From Clostridium fessum (GTDB taxonomy: Bacteria; Bacillota; Clostridia; Lachnospirales; Lachnospiraceae): DNA of 64,000 nt. Shown here in pieces: positions 17,959 to 27,660 of this stretch. A program made the translations under genes and the position numbers. Every line of letters begins with the position of its first letter. Position 1 is the stretch's first letter. The stretch covers positions 99,395 through 163,394 of the forward strand of contig NZ_PYLO01000006.1 of the NCBI RefSeq assembly GCF_003024715.1. Reading direction: 5' to 3'. Below the pieces are notes generated by a model. It searched no databases. It worked only from the letters and a program-made list of their open reading frames with translations, and was not told the origin of the DNA.

Positions 17959-18567
17959 TCAAACGGAGGCAGCATCCAGGCAAAAATTTTCGACAAGCCC
18001 GATCCCCGCGCTGATGCAGTCTGCCAGCTGCATGACGAGTGCCAGGCGGATACTCTGCAGCATCATCGGATCGTAATGGCTGCAGCCCGCCACGATCCCG
18101 GTGATAAAGAGATCTCCAACCGCGTGAAGCTCCTTGCAGACGCCAAGCCCCGGCTTTAAAGCCCCACGCCCCAGCGTGACATAGCCGACGTGGCTTTCAT
18201 CGCCAACCGAGGCATCGACCGCCACCACCAGCGCATCCGGGTACCCATTTTTTAAAACCTGCACGTAATGTTCCAGGTTCATCGCGTGCACGGGGCGATC
18301 AAGTGTTCCGAATACCAGCGTACCGCGCCGCCGTTCCTGTTTGAGTTTATATCCGATCAACGGTCCCAGACTGTCTCCGGTCGAGCGATCCGTGCCGATG
18401 CAGAGGAAAACCAGTTTCTTTTTATGCCTTCGGGTCATTTCTTCCTGAATCAGCCCACTTAACTGCCCTGCCAGCTCTCCCACCGCGTCCCGGCGGGCTG
18501 AATTGTAGTAATATATCTCCGGACTGCCACCGAACCGGCTGCGTCCCCGTCTGTTCATCTCCCACAC
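17959..18567 (-). CDS. yyaC: YyaC-family sporulation protein (spore protease-like)
   Basis: Sporulation-associated protein related to the GPR germination protease fold (DUF1256). The 202 aa chain contains LVFLCIGTDRSTGDSLGPL (about 52-70), the family hallmark, then FGTLDRPVHAMNL and VVAVDASVGD. The start is ambiguous: GTG at 18567 or ATG at 18558, neither with well-spaced Shine-Dalgarno bases. Its presence supports a spore-forming host. It lies upstream of the LysM gene across a 190 bp gap containing the short palindrome ATTTTCAGTGCTGAAAAT (about 17847-17864). Confidence 0.9.
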   Translation of the reverse strand: MWEMNRRGRSRFGGSPEIYYYNSARRDAVGELAGQLSGLIQEEMTRRHKKKLVFLCIGTDRSTGDSLGPLIGYKLKQERRRGTLVFGTLDRPVHAMNLEHYVQVLKNGYPDALVVAVDASVGDESHVGYVTLGRGALKPGLGVCKELHAVGDLFITGIVAGCSHYDPMMLQSIRLALVMQLADCISAGIGLVENFCLDAASV

Positions 18568-18670
18568 CGTCCTGTTTTCTCCCTGCCTGTTGGACAGGGG
18601 TTGTTTTACCTTTATTATAGGCTGGGTGGCAGGAAATTATGCGAAAATGAAGAGAATTGATCCCGGATGA

Positions 18671-18723
18671 AAAAAGATGTGACACCGGGTGCTGCCAAAG
18701 CCGCCCCGTGTCACATCTTTTTT
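18671..18723. terminator. Strong bidirectional rho-independent terminator
   Basis: GC-rich 13-14 bp stem (GATGTGACACCGGG against CCCGTGTCACATC) flanked by A-tracts and T-tracts on both sides. On the minus strand it ends the transcript of the coiled-coil protein gene whose stop is at 18775. Confidence 0.85.
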
Positions 18724-18774
18724 CTGGTTGTTCTTATATCTAATTATTTATTTTTATGAAATAAATTCCGCGGC

Positions 18775-19869
18775 TTACTTTCCGCCGCGTTCGCGGTACT
18801 CTGCGATGACCTCGCTTAAATTAACGGCTGTGCTGTTATCCAGAATATGTTTCAGCGCGTCCAACTTTTCTGGATTCAGAAATTCCTTGCCTAAGTAGCA
18901 CTCGTAGGTATCTGTGATAAAGATTCTCTTTTCCTTGATTACCGTCTCGGTATAGTGCAGGCGGCTCTCGACCTCCTGATGACCTTCTTTGAGTTGTTCG
19001 AGCTTTGCACGGCTGTTGCTGGTGATCTCATCGGTCAGGATGGTTTTTGTCACATTTTCGAAGGTGTTTAATGCGTCCTTTTTCTTCTTCGCCGTCTCCT
19101 CCAGATCCTGCTCCATCTGGGAGATCTCATCGTCGTATTTTTCCAGATCGTAGAGCGCTTCACTGCGATCCCGACGGATCGAGGAGGTGATCACCGCGAT
19201 CTTGCGGTTGTTCGCCGCGATCAGACTGCGGATCGAACGTCCTTCCTGCAGCGTCGCCAGATGGCGATCCTTCGTCCAGTTTCCAATCAGGATATACAGT
19301 CCGCCAAAAACAACCACATCCACGCCGTAGATCATCGCCAGGTATAAAGTCTTCTGTTCTGGAAGCAGCTTGTAGATGCCGCACGGGATCAACAGGAAAC
19401 AGATCGCAAAGGTAATCAACACCGTCAGAAATTCTTTGAATCCCCTCGGGAAATACAGCGCATAGTACAGTGGGCTTTTGCAGACAAATGGAACACGATC
19501 CGACTGGAACAGCGTCCGCATCCGCACGGCAAGCTCTCGGTTGTGCGCGTGAAGCTCCTGCGTTTCTTCCTTAATCCGCTCCTTGATGCCCTGGTTTTTC
19601 GCCTTTTCGCGGCGTGTCCGCGTGCGTTTCAGCTTATCCTGCAGCTTCCCAAGCTCATCGTCATAGCTTTTTTCAATCTCATCCCGGCGCTTTTTCACGG
19701 TCGAATTCACGGCATCCGCCACCGCTTTCCGCTCCGTCTCCAGCACGCGCAGACGCTTTTTCTCTTCCTGAGCAAGCGTCTCCTCCTGTTTTTCAAACTC
19801 CGCCAGCTCCACCACTGCCTGTCTGGCGTCTTCCAGAAATGTTTTCACATCCGTTATCGCCTGTGCCAT
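18775..19869 (-). CDS. Coiled-coil membrane protein of unknown function
   Basis: I do not recognise this 364 aa protein beyond it being a conserved-looking Clostridial type. Residues 1-120 form a highly charged coiled coil (Glu, Lys and Arg heptads). Two hydrophobic segments follow (FLTVLITFAICFLLIPC, about 145-165, and LAMIYGVDVVVFGGLYILIG, about 177-197), then a second coiled coil (about 215-320). The ends would both face the cytoplasm. GGGAGGGG precedes the ATG. It is followed by a strong terminator and preceded 45 bp upstream by a small conserved gene, likely co-transcribed. Confidence 0.75.
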   Translation of the reverse strand: MAQAITDVKTFLEDARQAVVELAEFEKQEETLAQEEKKRLRVLETERKAVADAVNSTVKKRRDEIEKSYDDELGKLQDKLKRTRTRREKAKNQGIKERIKEETQELHAHNRELAVRMRTLFQSDRVPFVCKSPLYYALYFPRGFKEFLTVLITFAICFLLIPCGIYKLLPEQKTLYLAMIYGVDVVVFGGLYILIGNWTKDRHLATLQEGRSIRSLIAANNRKIAVITSSIRRDRSEALYDLEKYDDEISQMEQDLEETAKKKKDALNTFENVTKTILTDEITSNSRAKLEQLKEGHQEVESRLHYTETVIKEKRIFITDTYECYLGKEFLNPEKLDALKHILDNSTAVNLSEVIAEYRERGGK

Positions 19870-19914
19870 CTCGCCCCTCCCGGTCTTTGTCTTTTTGTAA
19901 CGGCTGCCTGCCCT

Positions 19915-20181
19915 TTATTCTTCCAGCACCTGTATCTCCAGATAATCGAAATCGATGCTCTCGATAAAGTTGTCCTGGGTAAAACGCGCCTTATCGTGGC
20001 GTTTGAACTCCTCGATCGTCTTATCCAGCCAGACCGGATGCCCCAGATCAAAGGCATAGCAAATCTGGTCGATCGCGTCAAACACCATCGCCGTTCTCGA
20101 CATTGTATAATCACCGTTGCTGATCACAATATCCCTAAGCATCCGGTTTTCCTTCATCATTTTTCCCCAAAGACGAAACAT
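19915..20181 (-). CDS. Small conserved hypothetical protein (88 aa)
   Basis: Short soluble protein with patterns I associate with a widespread, uncharacterised Clostridial family: FRLWGKMMKENRMLRD at the start, then YAFDLGHPVWLDKTIEEFKRHD and the acidic end FDYLEIQVLEE. The frame has normal codon use and an AGGAA-type site upstream. It precedes the coiled-coil gene on the same strand by 45 bp. No function is assigned. Confidence 0.75.
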   Translation of the reverse strand: MFRLWGKMMKENRMLRDIVISNGDYTMSRTAMVFDAIDQICYAFDLGHPVWLDKTIEEFKRHDKARFTQDNFIESIDFDYLEIQVLEE

Positions 20182-20331
20182 CCTGCCGTTCCTTTCCCGC
20201 TGTCAAATTTCATTTTTACCGTGTCCGGATGTTCTCTCCGGACATCTTTTCTCACAATCTTATGTCCAGTATATCAGCTTTTTTAAGAGTTGACAAGGCG
20301 GGGCTTTTCGGCAAAATCCACTGCCACTGTG

Positions 20332-21135
20332 TCATCGTGCAGCACTTCCCATTTTCAAAAGAAACTGCAGATCGTCCTCAATCCCCCGCACATTTCCAGA
20401 AACATCCATCGCATACTCCATGACCCACTCGGCATCCGGCGTCGCCTGCTTTGCCAGTTTTAAGAAGCCGTCAAAATCAAGTGTTCCCTCATGAATCCTC
20501 TGATGGCTGTCGTGGACACCGTCGTTGTTGTGGAGATGGTACGCCACAATCTGGTCCGCCAGCGCGTTTACGACCCGCTTAAGCGACCAGCCGTTCGCCC
20601 AGGCGTGCCCGATGTCGATAAGCACTGCATACTGTTCCCGGCGGCACAGATCGATAAATTCCTGCTCATCGAAGAGACGGTTTCCGCGCTCCAGAACTCC
20701 GGCATTCTCCACGACCACCTGGGTTCCCGCCTCCTCACACAGCTGTTTCACGGTGTAATAATTTTCACAGGAAACGCGGACGCGGTCTTCCTTCTCGCCC
20801 GGTATGATGCGGCAGTTGTTGTGATGATAAACGAGATATTTGCTTGAAAGCTCTTTCGCATACGAAAGCGTCTTTTCAAGCAGCTCCATCGTGCGCGCAT
20901 ACTCTACAGTCCCCTCCGCTGCCGAATGCTCTGCCTGATAATATGGACCATGGAAACTGACCGGGACTTCCTTTAAGAGCGGCATGGCGTCCCGCAGGTT
21001 CTTCTCAAAGCATTCCTCATGAAACATCGGGAACACCTCGACTCCCACCTGTCCCGGAAACCGTTTGAGGTACGGAAGAACCTGACCGAACTCGCTGCCT
21101 TTATACATATTAGTACTGATAAGAATTTTTCTCAT
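20332..21135 (-). CDS. Sugar phosphate isomerase/epimerase-type TIM-barrel protein
   Basis: AP-endonuclease-2-like TIM barrel, 267 aa; the family covers sugar epimerases, isomerases and metal-dependent hydrolases. Strand and metal-site motifs visible include VSFHGPYYQ (about 66), LVYHHNNC (about 105), VVVENAG (about 143), VLIDIGHAW (about 176) and HLHNNDGVHDSH (about 205), with Glu, Asp and His residues positioned for a divalent metal. The ATG at 21135 is favoured (GGAG upstream); a TTG frame to 21156 overlaps that site. It lies 79 bp after the ABC ATPase gene, so it probably acts on the imported substrate. Confidence 0.82.
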   Translation of the reverse strand: MRKILISTNMYKGSEFGQVLPYLKRFPGQVGVEVFPMFHEECFEKNLRDAMPLLKEVPVSFHGPYYQAEHSAAEGTVEYARTMELLEKTLSYAKELSSKYLVYHHNNCRIIPGEKEDRVRVSCENYYTVKQLCEEAGTQVVVENAGVLERGNRLFDEQEFIDLCRREQYAVLIDIGHAWANGWSLKRVVNALADQIVAYHLHNNDGVHDSHQRIHEGTLDFDGFLKLAKQATPDAEWVMEYAMDVSGNVRGIEDDLQFLLKMGSAAR

Positions 21136-21213
21136 GATTGCATGTCTCCTCTTCAAAATATACGTTCAGAATCTTGTTTTGAAAACACTTTTTTCGCTCT
21201 ATTATCTCTATTC

Positions 21214-22362
21214 TTACTGGGCGATCGCCTTTTCCAATTTCGGCACCGCCAGCTTTTCCTGTGCGCGGATCACCATCTCCGGGTAACCGAGCGATTTCTC
21301 CGTCCCGCGTTCAAACAGATGCAGCTTTTCCGTCTCCACATGGATGTATACCTTCTCACCCGGCTGCGGAATCTCGCCCTCGCGGATGGCAATCAGCTCG
21401 TTCTTGTCTCCCTCAACCTGAATATAAACACCGTACCGGTTTCCGTAATCCTCCACGTAACGGACCACGCCCTCGATCGACCGCTCCTGCGGGGTGCGGC
21501 TCATCATCACGTGTTCCGGGCGGACACCGGCGTACAGCAGTCCCGACGGGCACTGCGCGGCGATCCGCTGCCAGATACCCGGAAGTTCTACCTTCTGTTT
21601 CCCGATGACAAGCGCCCCGTTATGATATTCCGCCTCCACGATATTCATGGACGGCGAACCGATAAACTTCGCACAGAACACGCTTGCCGGACGATTGTAC
21701 ACGTGTGACGGGGTATCGAGCATTTCCATCTTGCCCCGGTACATGAGCGCGATCCGATCGCCAACCGTCATCGCCTCGATCTGGTCGTGCGTAACATAGA
21801 CTAACGTCGGGTGGTACATTTCATGGATTTTTACCAGTTCTTTTCTCGCACGCATCCTAAGCTGTGCATCCAGGTTTGACAGCGGCTCGTCCAGAAGGAA
21901 ATAGTCGGCGCGCTTTACCACGGCTCTCGCCAATGCCACTCTCTGGCGCTGTCCGCCGGAAAGCTCCTTCGGCTTCCGATCCTCCAGCCCTTCCAATTCC
22001 AGCATTTTGAGGACTTCTTTTAAGCGCGCATTGATCTCGTTCTCATCCATCTTGTGCGCTTTTAAACCATATATGATATTATTCTTGACGCTCATATGCG
22101 GAAACAGCGCATAGTTTTGAAACACCATCGAGACACCGCGCTCGCCGCACGGCACATCATTTACCACCTGGTCGCGCATCCATAGGTTTCCGGCAGTCAC
22201 ATTTTCCAGTCCCGCAATCATGCGAAGTGTCGTCGATTTTCCACAGCCGGACGGACCTAATAAAATCAGGCGTTCGCCCTCCTTTACCTCCATGCAGAGG
22301 TCCTCCACGACCACATTTTTGCCATACGCTTTTTTAACATTTTCAAATACAATATTTTTCAT
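21214..22362 (-). CDS. ugpC: Carbohydrate ABC transporter ATP-binding protein (UgpC/MsmK type)
   Basis: Energises the adjacent importer. The 382 aa chain has Walker A GPSGCGKSTT (35-44), the signature LSGGQRQRVALARA (about 135-148), Walker B FLLDEPLSNLD and the switch His in YVTHDQIEAM. A C-terminal OB-fold regulatory region (about 240-370) is typical of CUT1 ATPases. Many Lachnospiraceae sugar operons lack a dedicated ATPase and share MsmK; this operon has its own. The gene symbol is by family resemblance; the substrate is unproven. Confidence 0.9.
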   Translation of the reverse strand: MKNIVFENVKKAYGKNVVVEDLCMEVKEGERLILLGPSGCGKSTTLRMIAGLENVTAGNLWMRDQVVNDVPCGERGVSMVFQNYALFPHMSVKNNIIYGLKAHKMDENEINARLKEVLKMLELEGLEDRKPKELSGGQRQRVALARAVVKRADYFLLDEPLSNLDAQLRMRARKELVKIHEMYHPTLVYVTHDQIEAMTVGDRIALMYRGKMEMLDTPSHVYNRPASVFCAKFIGSPSMNIVEAEYHNGALVIGKQKVELPGIWQRIAAQCPSGLLYAGVRPEHVMMSRTPQERSIEGVVRYVEDYGNRYGVYIQVEGDKNELIAIREGEIPQPGEKVYIHVETEKLHLFERGTEKSLGYPEMVIRAQEKLAVPKLEKAIAQ

Positions 22363-22404
22363 CGAATTAATCTATCCCTTTCTTATGTCCAGCGCAATCT
22401 CCCG

Positions 22405-23229
22405 TTATCCCTTCAATCCAGACGCCGCAAATGTATTGACGATATAGCGCTGGAAAATGATATACAGTACCAGCGGAATCAGCATCGTGAGCACCGACAC
22501 CGCCATCGCGATCGTAAATTCCGTACCGCCCTCGGCACTGATGTACATCTGCAATGCCAGCGACAGCGTATAATTTTCCTTGGATTTTAAGATCAGCACC
22601 GGCCACACATATTCATTCCACGAATTGATAAAGAAAATGATGCCGGTGGAAATGATGGACGGACGCACCAGCGGAATCACAATGTCGCGCATGATTTTCA
22701 TGTGCCGGATATTTTCCATCCGCGCCGCCTCAATGAGTGCCAGCGGGATTCCACGCATTGCCTGGCGCAGCAGGAAAATTCCCAGCACATCCGCCAGCTG
22801 CGGCAGTGCGACGCCCCAGATGCGATCGCGCAGACCGATCTTAGAGATCAGAAGATAATTTGGAATCATCGTGACCGTAAACGGGATGAACAGCGTGCTT
22901 AACATAATAAAATACAAAAATCCTTTTCCCTTAAACCGGAAATAGACGAACGCATACGCCGCCAGAAGTCCCGTGATTGTCTTAAAAATCGTGACCGTCG
23001 ATGCAATCAGAAACGTATTCAGCGTGATTTTCACAAACGGCAGTTTGTCAAATACATGCCGGTAATTTTCCAGCGTCGGATGCAGCGGAATCACCTGAAA
23101 AACTGTGTTGAACGCCTCCTGCATCGTCTTGAAAGAGTTGGAAATTGCAAATACGATCGGCATAAGAAGGAGGAAAACGACCACCACCAGAAACAGATGC
23201 CAGCCGATCTGTCTGTCTTTAGTTTTCAT
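22405..23229 (-). CDS. ugpE: Carbohydrate ABC transporter permease (UgpE type)
   Basis: Membrane subunit of a CUT1 importer, 274 aa with six hydrophobic segments. The EAA loop EAARMENIRHMKIMRDIVIP (about 180-199) contacts the ATPase. It overlaps the upstream permease gene by 11 bp and has a GGGGG stretch before its ATG. Together with the other subunits it forms a B-A-E-C order like the glycerol 3-phosphate/glycerophosphodiester system. Confidence 0.9.
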   Translation of the reverse strand: MKTKDRQIGWHLFLVVVVFLLLMPIVFAISNSFKTMQEAFNTVFQVIPLHPTLENYRHVFDKLPFVKITLNTFLIASTVTIFKTITGLLAAYAFVYFRFKGKGFLYFIMLSTLFIPFTVTMIPNYLLISKIGLRDRIWGVALPQLADVLGIFLLRQAMRGIPLALIEAARMENIRHMKIMRDIVIPLVRPSIISTGIIFFINSWNEYVWPVLILKSKENYTLSLALQMYISAEGGTEFTIAMAVSVLTMLIPLVLYIIFQRYIVNTFAASGLKG

Positions 23230-24109
23230 AGTAAACCCCCTTTTCTACAAACCGGAATTCCAGCACCAAAAGAATGATAAAGAGTGCCATCGTCATGACC
23301 GATACCGCCGAGGAAGTTCCTGTTTTATAGAGTGTAAACGCCTCATGGTACGACATATAAATCAGGTTCGAGCTGGCATAGTTCGGTCCTCCCTGTGTGA
23401 CGACCTTGATCGGCGTGAACACATACTGGAGTCCCTGCACGATCGTCGTAATAAACACATAGATCCCAGTTGCAGAACTCATCGGCACGACGATATCCTT
23501 AAAAATCTTCCACATCGGCACATTTTCCAGACGCGCCGCCTCGATGACCTCCATTGAGACACCGGAGACGCCCGCCAGAATGTTGATGAAATTGTAGCCA
23601 AACGTCTTCCAGGTCGTGATAATGCACAGTACCGCGATGACCCAGCCCTCCGTTTTCGACCAAAACGGCAGTTTCAGCCCAAACCAGCCTGCCACAATCG
23701 CGACCGGACCCGAAATCGGATTCAGAATCCATGTATACAGAATCGAGCCGACGACCAGCGAAATCACACTCGGCAGGAAAAAAACCGCCTTGTAAAAACT
23801 CTGTCCCTTTTTGATGACGCACGAAAGAATGAATGATAAAATGTACGGCATCACAAAGTTAAACACCAGAAGAATCACGATGTACCAGAATGTATTGCCA
23901 AAGATTTTCCATGTATTCGGATCCTTCAAAACGGAAATATAATTCCCCAGTCCCACAAACTTCTTGACCGGCTTTACCATGTTCCACTCAAAAAAACTCA
24001 AATACAGCGTGTAAAAAAGCGGATAAAACATAAATACCGCAAACATGACGAGCGACGGCAGCAAAAAAACATATCCAAGCGCTGCCTGTTTTTTGTCCTC
24101 CCGATTCAA
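23219..24109 (-). CDS. ugpA: Sugar ABC transporter permease (UgpA type)
   Basis: 296 aa permease with six transmembrane segments and the EAA loop EAARLENVPMWKIFKDIVVP (about 193-212). Translation most likely begins at a TTG at 24109, because GGAGG stands 7 nt upstream and no ATG is well placed. It follows the solute-binding protein gene after 278 bp and pairs with the second permease just downstream. Confidence 0.9.
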   Translation of the reverse strand: MNREDKKQAALGYVFLLPSLVMFAVFMFYPLFYTLYLSFFEWNMVKPVKKFVGLGNYISVLKDPNTWKIFGNTFWYIVILLVFNFVMPYILSFILSCVIKKGQSFYKAVFFLPSVISLVVGSILYTWILNPISGPVAIVAGWFGLKLPFWSKTEGWVIAVLCIITTWKTFGYNFINILAGVSGVSMEVIEAARLENVPMWKIFKDIVVPMSSATGIYVFITTIVQGLQYVFTPIKVVTQGGPNYASSNLIYMSYHEAFTLYKTGTSSAVSVMTMALFIILLVLEFRFVEKGVYYEN

Positions 24110-24387
24110 ACTATTTCCTCCATTCTAATGTACTATCGGAATCTTTCGGCGCCTGCCCAGCCACAACAGCAGGTGTTGGAAAGACCCTGAGCCTGCATTT
24201 TATGAAGGGGCTGCCGCCAAACAGCTCTTTCGCGCTCCGGCCGCTTCCTGCGTCTTATCTGCACGCAGTCCATTCTGCCAAAACACGTTCTGCTATTCCG
24301 CAACAACCCCATTCTCATTTCTGTCCTAAATTTTGTAATGATTTTTCTGCCACCCGAAAGCTGTTCCAAGCGTCAGGCTGCCTGTCC

Positions 24388-25755
24388 CTACTGTGCATCC
24401 AGCAGCTGGTTGATCGCATCCTGTGTGCTCGTCATACCATCTTTCGCAGATACCTGACCGCCCAGAATCTGGTCTCTCATATCCAGAAGAAGCTGCTCTG
24501 CCTCAAGGCCTGCATCGCCCGGGAATGCGGTCCATGATACAACGCCGTCCATCTGCTCAATCGCTGCATTCATCATTGTGTTCTCAGCCAGAAAATCTTT
24601 CAATCCATTTTCTGCCTCTGCCACATCTTTTCTCGGCGGTACATAACCGGTTCCCTCGGTCCATGCTGCCATTGATTCTACGCTGTAAAGATACTTTTCA
24701 AACTCCCATGCCGCCTGAATCTGCTCGTCGCTCTGCGCGGTGATGGCTAAGAAACAGCCGCCTGCCGGAACCTTGCGCTCCTTGTCGTTCCACAGCGGGG
24801 ATTTCACAGTTGCTACGTCAAACTGTGCCCCCTTCTGTACGGAAGCGCGTCTCGCAATGGTGGTGTAAAGCATCGCGCAGTTGCCGTCGATAAAGCTCTG
24901 GCAGCCCTCTTCCCATGAAACATGAAGGGCAGAACCATCTTTTACCATATCCTGCATCATTTGCATTGCCGCAATGCCGTCCTCGGTTGCAAAGCTTGCT
25001 TTTTTCTTGCCGGATGCATCCGCAGTCAACATATCCGCTCCCGCGCTCTCAACCAATGCCTGCTGCGCCCAGAAGTCTGCCGGTTCCTGCATATAGAAAC
25101 CATATTTTCCTGTCTTCTCTTTGACTGCCTCGGCAAATTCCTGTACTTCCTGCCAGGTCTCCGGTCCATCTTCGGAAAGGCCCGCTTCTTTTAAGAGATC
25201 TTTATTAATGTAGAGAACCGGGCTGCTTAAGGAGTACGGGATTCCGACCTGCTCGCCGTTGCTGTTGACTGCCAGGTCTAAGACATTTGGAAGGAAATTG
25301 TCGGTTAAGAAATTTGCATCCTCGCTGTCGAATTTATCAATCGCATCCTGCGGCGCCACATAGTCAAAGTTATTGGAGAAATAATCCAGAAATGCCCAGC
25401 CAATCTGAACAAGCGCCGGTGTATTTCCGGTCGCCGCTTCCGCCTGCAGGTTCTGCATCAGACCTTTGTACATATCCGGGTTGTATTTCGCTACTACCTC
25501 GATGTGGTCATTTTCCTCATTAAATTTCTTTACCAGATCGTCTACGACCAGACCTCCCTGGGTTTCTGCGTTACAGTGCCAGTATTCAATCACCGTTTTA
25601 TCGCCGGATGCCGTCTTCTCTGCCCCGCTCTCTCCGGACGCGATCTGTGTGTCGCTGCTTCCTGTCGCCGAGCTGGATGCCTGGCTGCATCCTGCCATCA
25701 ATGTCATCGTGCCTGCCATCGCAAGCGCCATCAGACGTCTCATACTTACCTTCAT
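24388..25755 (-). CDS. ugpB: Extracellular solute-binding lipoprotein (UgpB-like)
   Basis: Captures the substrate at the cell surface. The 455 aa precursor has a signal peptide and lipobox LMAGCSQ (Cys about 23), a Ser/Thr/Gly-rich linker, then a cluster-1 binding fold (VIEYWHCNAET ... VVDDLVKKFNEEN). The WH near the N-terminus and the tryptophans in the cleft fit UgpB or sugar binders; the exact ligand cannot be read. The start at 25755 has GGAGGAG upstream, whereas the frame to 25815 adds a charged stretch before the signal peptide. The 278 bp to the permease gene shows no clear terminator. Confidence 0.9.
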   Translation of the reverse strand: MKVSMRRLMALAMAGTMTLMAGCSQASSSATGSSDTQIASGESGAEKTASGDKTVIEYWHCNAETQGGLVVDDLVKKFNEENDHIEVVAKYNPDMYKGLMQNLQAEAATGNTPALVQIGWAFLDYFSNNFDYVAPQDAIDKFDSEDANFLTDNFLPNVLDLAVNSNGEQVGIPYSLSSPVLYINKDLLKEAGLSEDGPETWQEVQEFAEAVKEKTGKYGFYMQEPADFWAQQALVESAGADMLTADASGKKKASFATEDGIAAMQMMQDMVKDGSALHVSWEEGCQSFIDGNCAMLYTTIARRASVQKGAQFDVATVKSPLWNDKERKVPAGGCFLAITAQSDEQIQAAWEFEKYLYSVESMAAWTEGTGYVPPRKDVAEAENGLKDFLAENTMMNAAIEQMDGVVSWTAFPGDAGLEAEQLLLDMRDQILGGQVSAKDGMTSTQDAINQLLDAQ

Positions 25756-25998
25756 TCGTTCTCCTCCTGCTGCGGTGTCCCATCTCCCAGTCTCTCTTAC
25801 CTTGGAACCAGCCATCTATGTCAAAATCGTGATCGGGAGTCCTTTGCCGCGCTTCTCTTCTGTCAAATCACTTGTGCTGTGTCCAGATTCTATCTTAAAG
25901 ATGGTCTGTAAAATGCAGGAGGCGATTTATGTAAAAATTATCTATAATTTTTGAAAATTGTTTTTTCGAGGTTCTGCGGCATAAAAGAATGTGCCTTT

Positions 25999-26040
25999 TT
26001 GTGTAATGGGGAATTCCAAGAAATTTCCTATTACACACAA
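25999..26040. repeat. Dispersed palindrome between facing terminators, copy 1
   Basis: A roughly 42 bp near-palindrome centred on GAATTCCAAG, with arms of TTGTGTAAT type. It lies between a small GGCA-TGCC hairpin followed by T5 on its left and the pgi terminator on its right. The same arrangement and core recur at 62643-62688. Confidence 0.7.
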
Positions 26041-26080
26041 AAAACGCCTCTATCAGTTTTTGCTGATAAAAGCGTTTTTT
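26037..26080. terminator. Bidirectional terminator after pgi
   Basis: Stem CGCCTCTATCAG against CTGATAAAAGCG (G-T pairs allowed), with an A-tract at 26036-26044 and T6 at 26075-26080. On the minus strand it ends the pgi transcript, whose stop is about 110 bp upstream. Confidence 0.8.
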
Positions 26081-26184
26081 ATTCTATGTTCCGTTTTCTA
26101 TTTTTAGATCCGGGCTGCAGTTTCCTTCATGAAACATGCCAGAGTGAACGCCGCAGAACGCATATTCTTTTACAGACCTGCCCC

Positions 26185-27534
26185 TTACAGTCTCTTAAGC
26201 AGCGCCTCTCTCGCTTCCTCATAGCCCGGTTTGCCAAGCAATGCAAACATATTTTTCTTATAGCTCTCTACGCCCGGCTGGTTGAACGGATTGACGCCCA
26301 GAAGGTATCCACTGACGCCGCAGGCAAATTCGAAGAAATAGAAGAGCTGTCCTAAGCTGTACGCATCCATCGCCGGGATCGTCACTTTCAGGTTCGGCAC
26401 ACTGCCGTCGGTATGTGCCAGAATCGTGCCGTTCATCGCACTCTTGTTGACGAAATCCACGCTCTTGCCAGCCAGATAGTTCATACCGTCCGTGTCAACA
26501 TCTTCTTTCTTTAAAATGATCTCCGCCGGAGATTCAGCCACTTCCAGAACTGTCTCAAACATGATTCTCGCGCCGTCCTGGATGAACTGACCCATCGAAT
26601 GAAGATCGGTCGTTAAATCAACCGCTGCCGGGAAAATACCTTTCTGATCCTTGCCCTCGCTCTCGCCGTAGAGCTGTTTCCACCACTCCGATACATAGTG
26701 CAGGCTCGGCTCATAGTTTGCCACAATCTCGACCTGTTTGCCTTTCCGGAGCAGAATGTTGCGGACCGCCGCATATAACAGAGCAGAATTCTTCTCAAAC
26801 GGAGTCTCCAGTGCATTCTTTCTCGCGTCTGCCGCGCCCTGCATCAACGCATCTATATCCGCGCCGCTGACCGCGATCGGAAGCAGACCGACTGCCGTCA
26901 GGACGGAGAAACGACCGCCAACATCATCCGGAACCACGAAGGACTCGTAGCCCTCTTCATTTGCCAGATTCTTGAGTGCGCCCCGCGCCCGGTCTGTCGT
27001 CGCGTAGATTCGCTTGTTTGCCTCTTCTTTACCATACTTCTCAATCAGCATCTCCTTAAATACACGGAATGCGATCGCCGGCTCCGTTGTCGTACCGGAC
27101 TTGGAAATAATATTGATAGAGAAATCTTTTCCATCGACCAAATCCATCAGATCATGGATGTATTTGCTGCTGATGCTGTTGCCAACGAAGTAAATCTCCG
27201 GTGTTTTTCTTTTTTCTTTCGGAAGATTATTGTAAAAACTATGGGACAGGAACTCGATCGCCGCTCTTGCGCCCAGATACGAACCGCCGATACCGATTAC
27301 CAGCAGGACATCGGAATCCTTCTGAATCTTCTCCGCCGCTTTTTTGATGCGTCCGAACTCTTCCTTATCATAGTCCACCGGAAGGTCGATCCATCCAAGA
27401 AAATCATTGCCCGCGCCGGTCTTTTCTACCAGCGTCTCTCTTGCCGCCTGCACGCCCGCCTTGATACCGGCGATCTCTTCCTCATGAATAAATGCAGCTG
27501 CTTTTGAATAATCAAAGATCACATCTTTTCCCAT
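26185..27534 (-). CDS. pgi: Glucose-6-phosphate isomerase
   Basis: Interconverts glucose 6-phosphate and fructose 6-phosphate. The 449 aa length is the short Gram-positive form. Visible elements are the SIS-fold [19 protein letters not shown] (about 78-96), [14 protein letters not shown] (about 145), [16 protein letters not shown] (about 205-220) and the catalytic [21 protein letters not shown] region near 400-420. AGGAGAGG stands before the ATG. It has its own promoter and terminator. Confidence 0.96.
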   Translation of the reverse strand: MGKDVIFDYSKAAAFIHEEEIAGIKAGVQAARETLVEKTGAGNDFLGWIDLPVDYDKEEFGRIKKAAEKIQKDSDVLLVIGIGGSYLGARAAIEFLSHSFYNNLPKEKRKTPEIYFVGNSISSKYIHDLMDLVDGKDFSINIISKSGTTTEPAIAFRVFKEMLIEKYGKEEANKRIYATTDRARGALKNLANEEGYESFVVPDDVGGRFSVLTAVGLLPIAVSGADIDALMQGAADARKNALETPFEKNSALLYAAVRNILLRKGKQVEIVANYEPSLHYVSEWWKQLYGESEGKDQKGIFPAAVDLTTDLHSMGQFIQDGARIMFETVLEVAESPAEIILKKEDVDTDGMNYLAGKSVDFVNKSAMNGTILAHTDGSVPNLKVTIPAMDAYSLGQLFYFFEFACGVSGYLLGVNPFNQPGVESYKKNMFALLGKPGYEEAREALLKRL

Positions 27535-27607
27535 ATGTTTCCTCTCCTTTGCATTTCAGCCGTCCGCAGGCGGCGTGATTACTTTGTCAAAAACTTAACT
27601 TATCTTT

Positions 27608-27636
27608 ATTATAGCAATCTGGACACCCGTGTGCAA
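27608..27636 (-). promoter_or_regulatory. Promoter for pgi
   Basis: The minus strand has TTGCAC (27631-27636), a 17 bp spacer and TATAAT (27608-27613), about 75 bp upstream of the pgi ATG. Confidence 0.72.
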
Positions 27637-27660
27637 CCAGTTTTCAGTTGGAATCATCAT

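Larger units (their letters stand above)
25756..26184. promoter_or_regulatory. 429 bp control region upstream of the ABC operon
   Basis: Contains no gene. An AT-rich palindrome (AAAAATTAT at 25933-25941 facing ATAATTTTT at 25944-25952) lies about 180 bp upstream of the binding-protein gene and could be an operator. I find no promoter with both boxes well spaced. The distal part holds the palindrome and terminator unit at 25993-26080. Confidence 0.4.

Noticed and set aside
17780..17983. 67-codon minus-strand frame between yyaC and the LysM gene
   Set aside because: It overlaps the yyaC 3' end in another frame, has no good ribosome site, contains palindromes and lacks a recognisable family; I treat it as non-coding.
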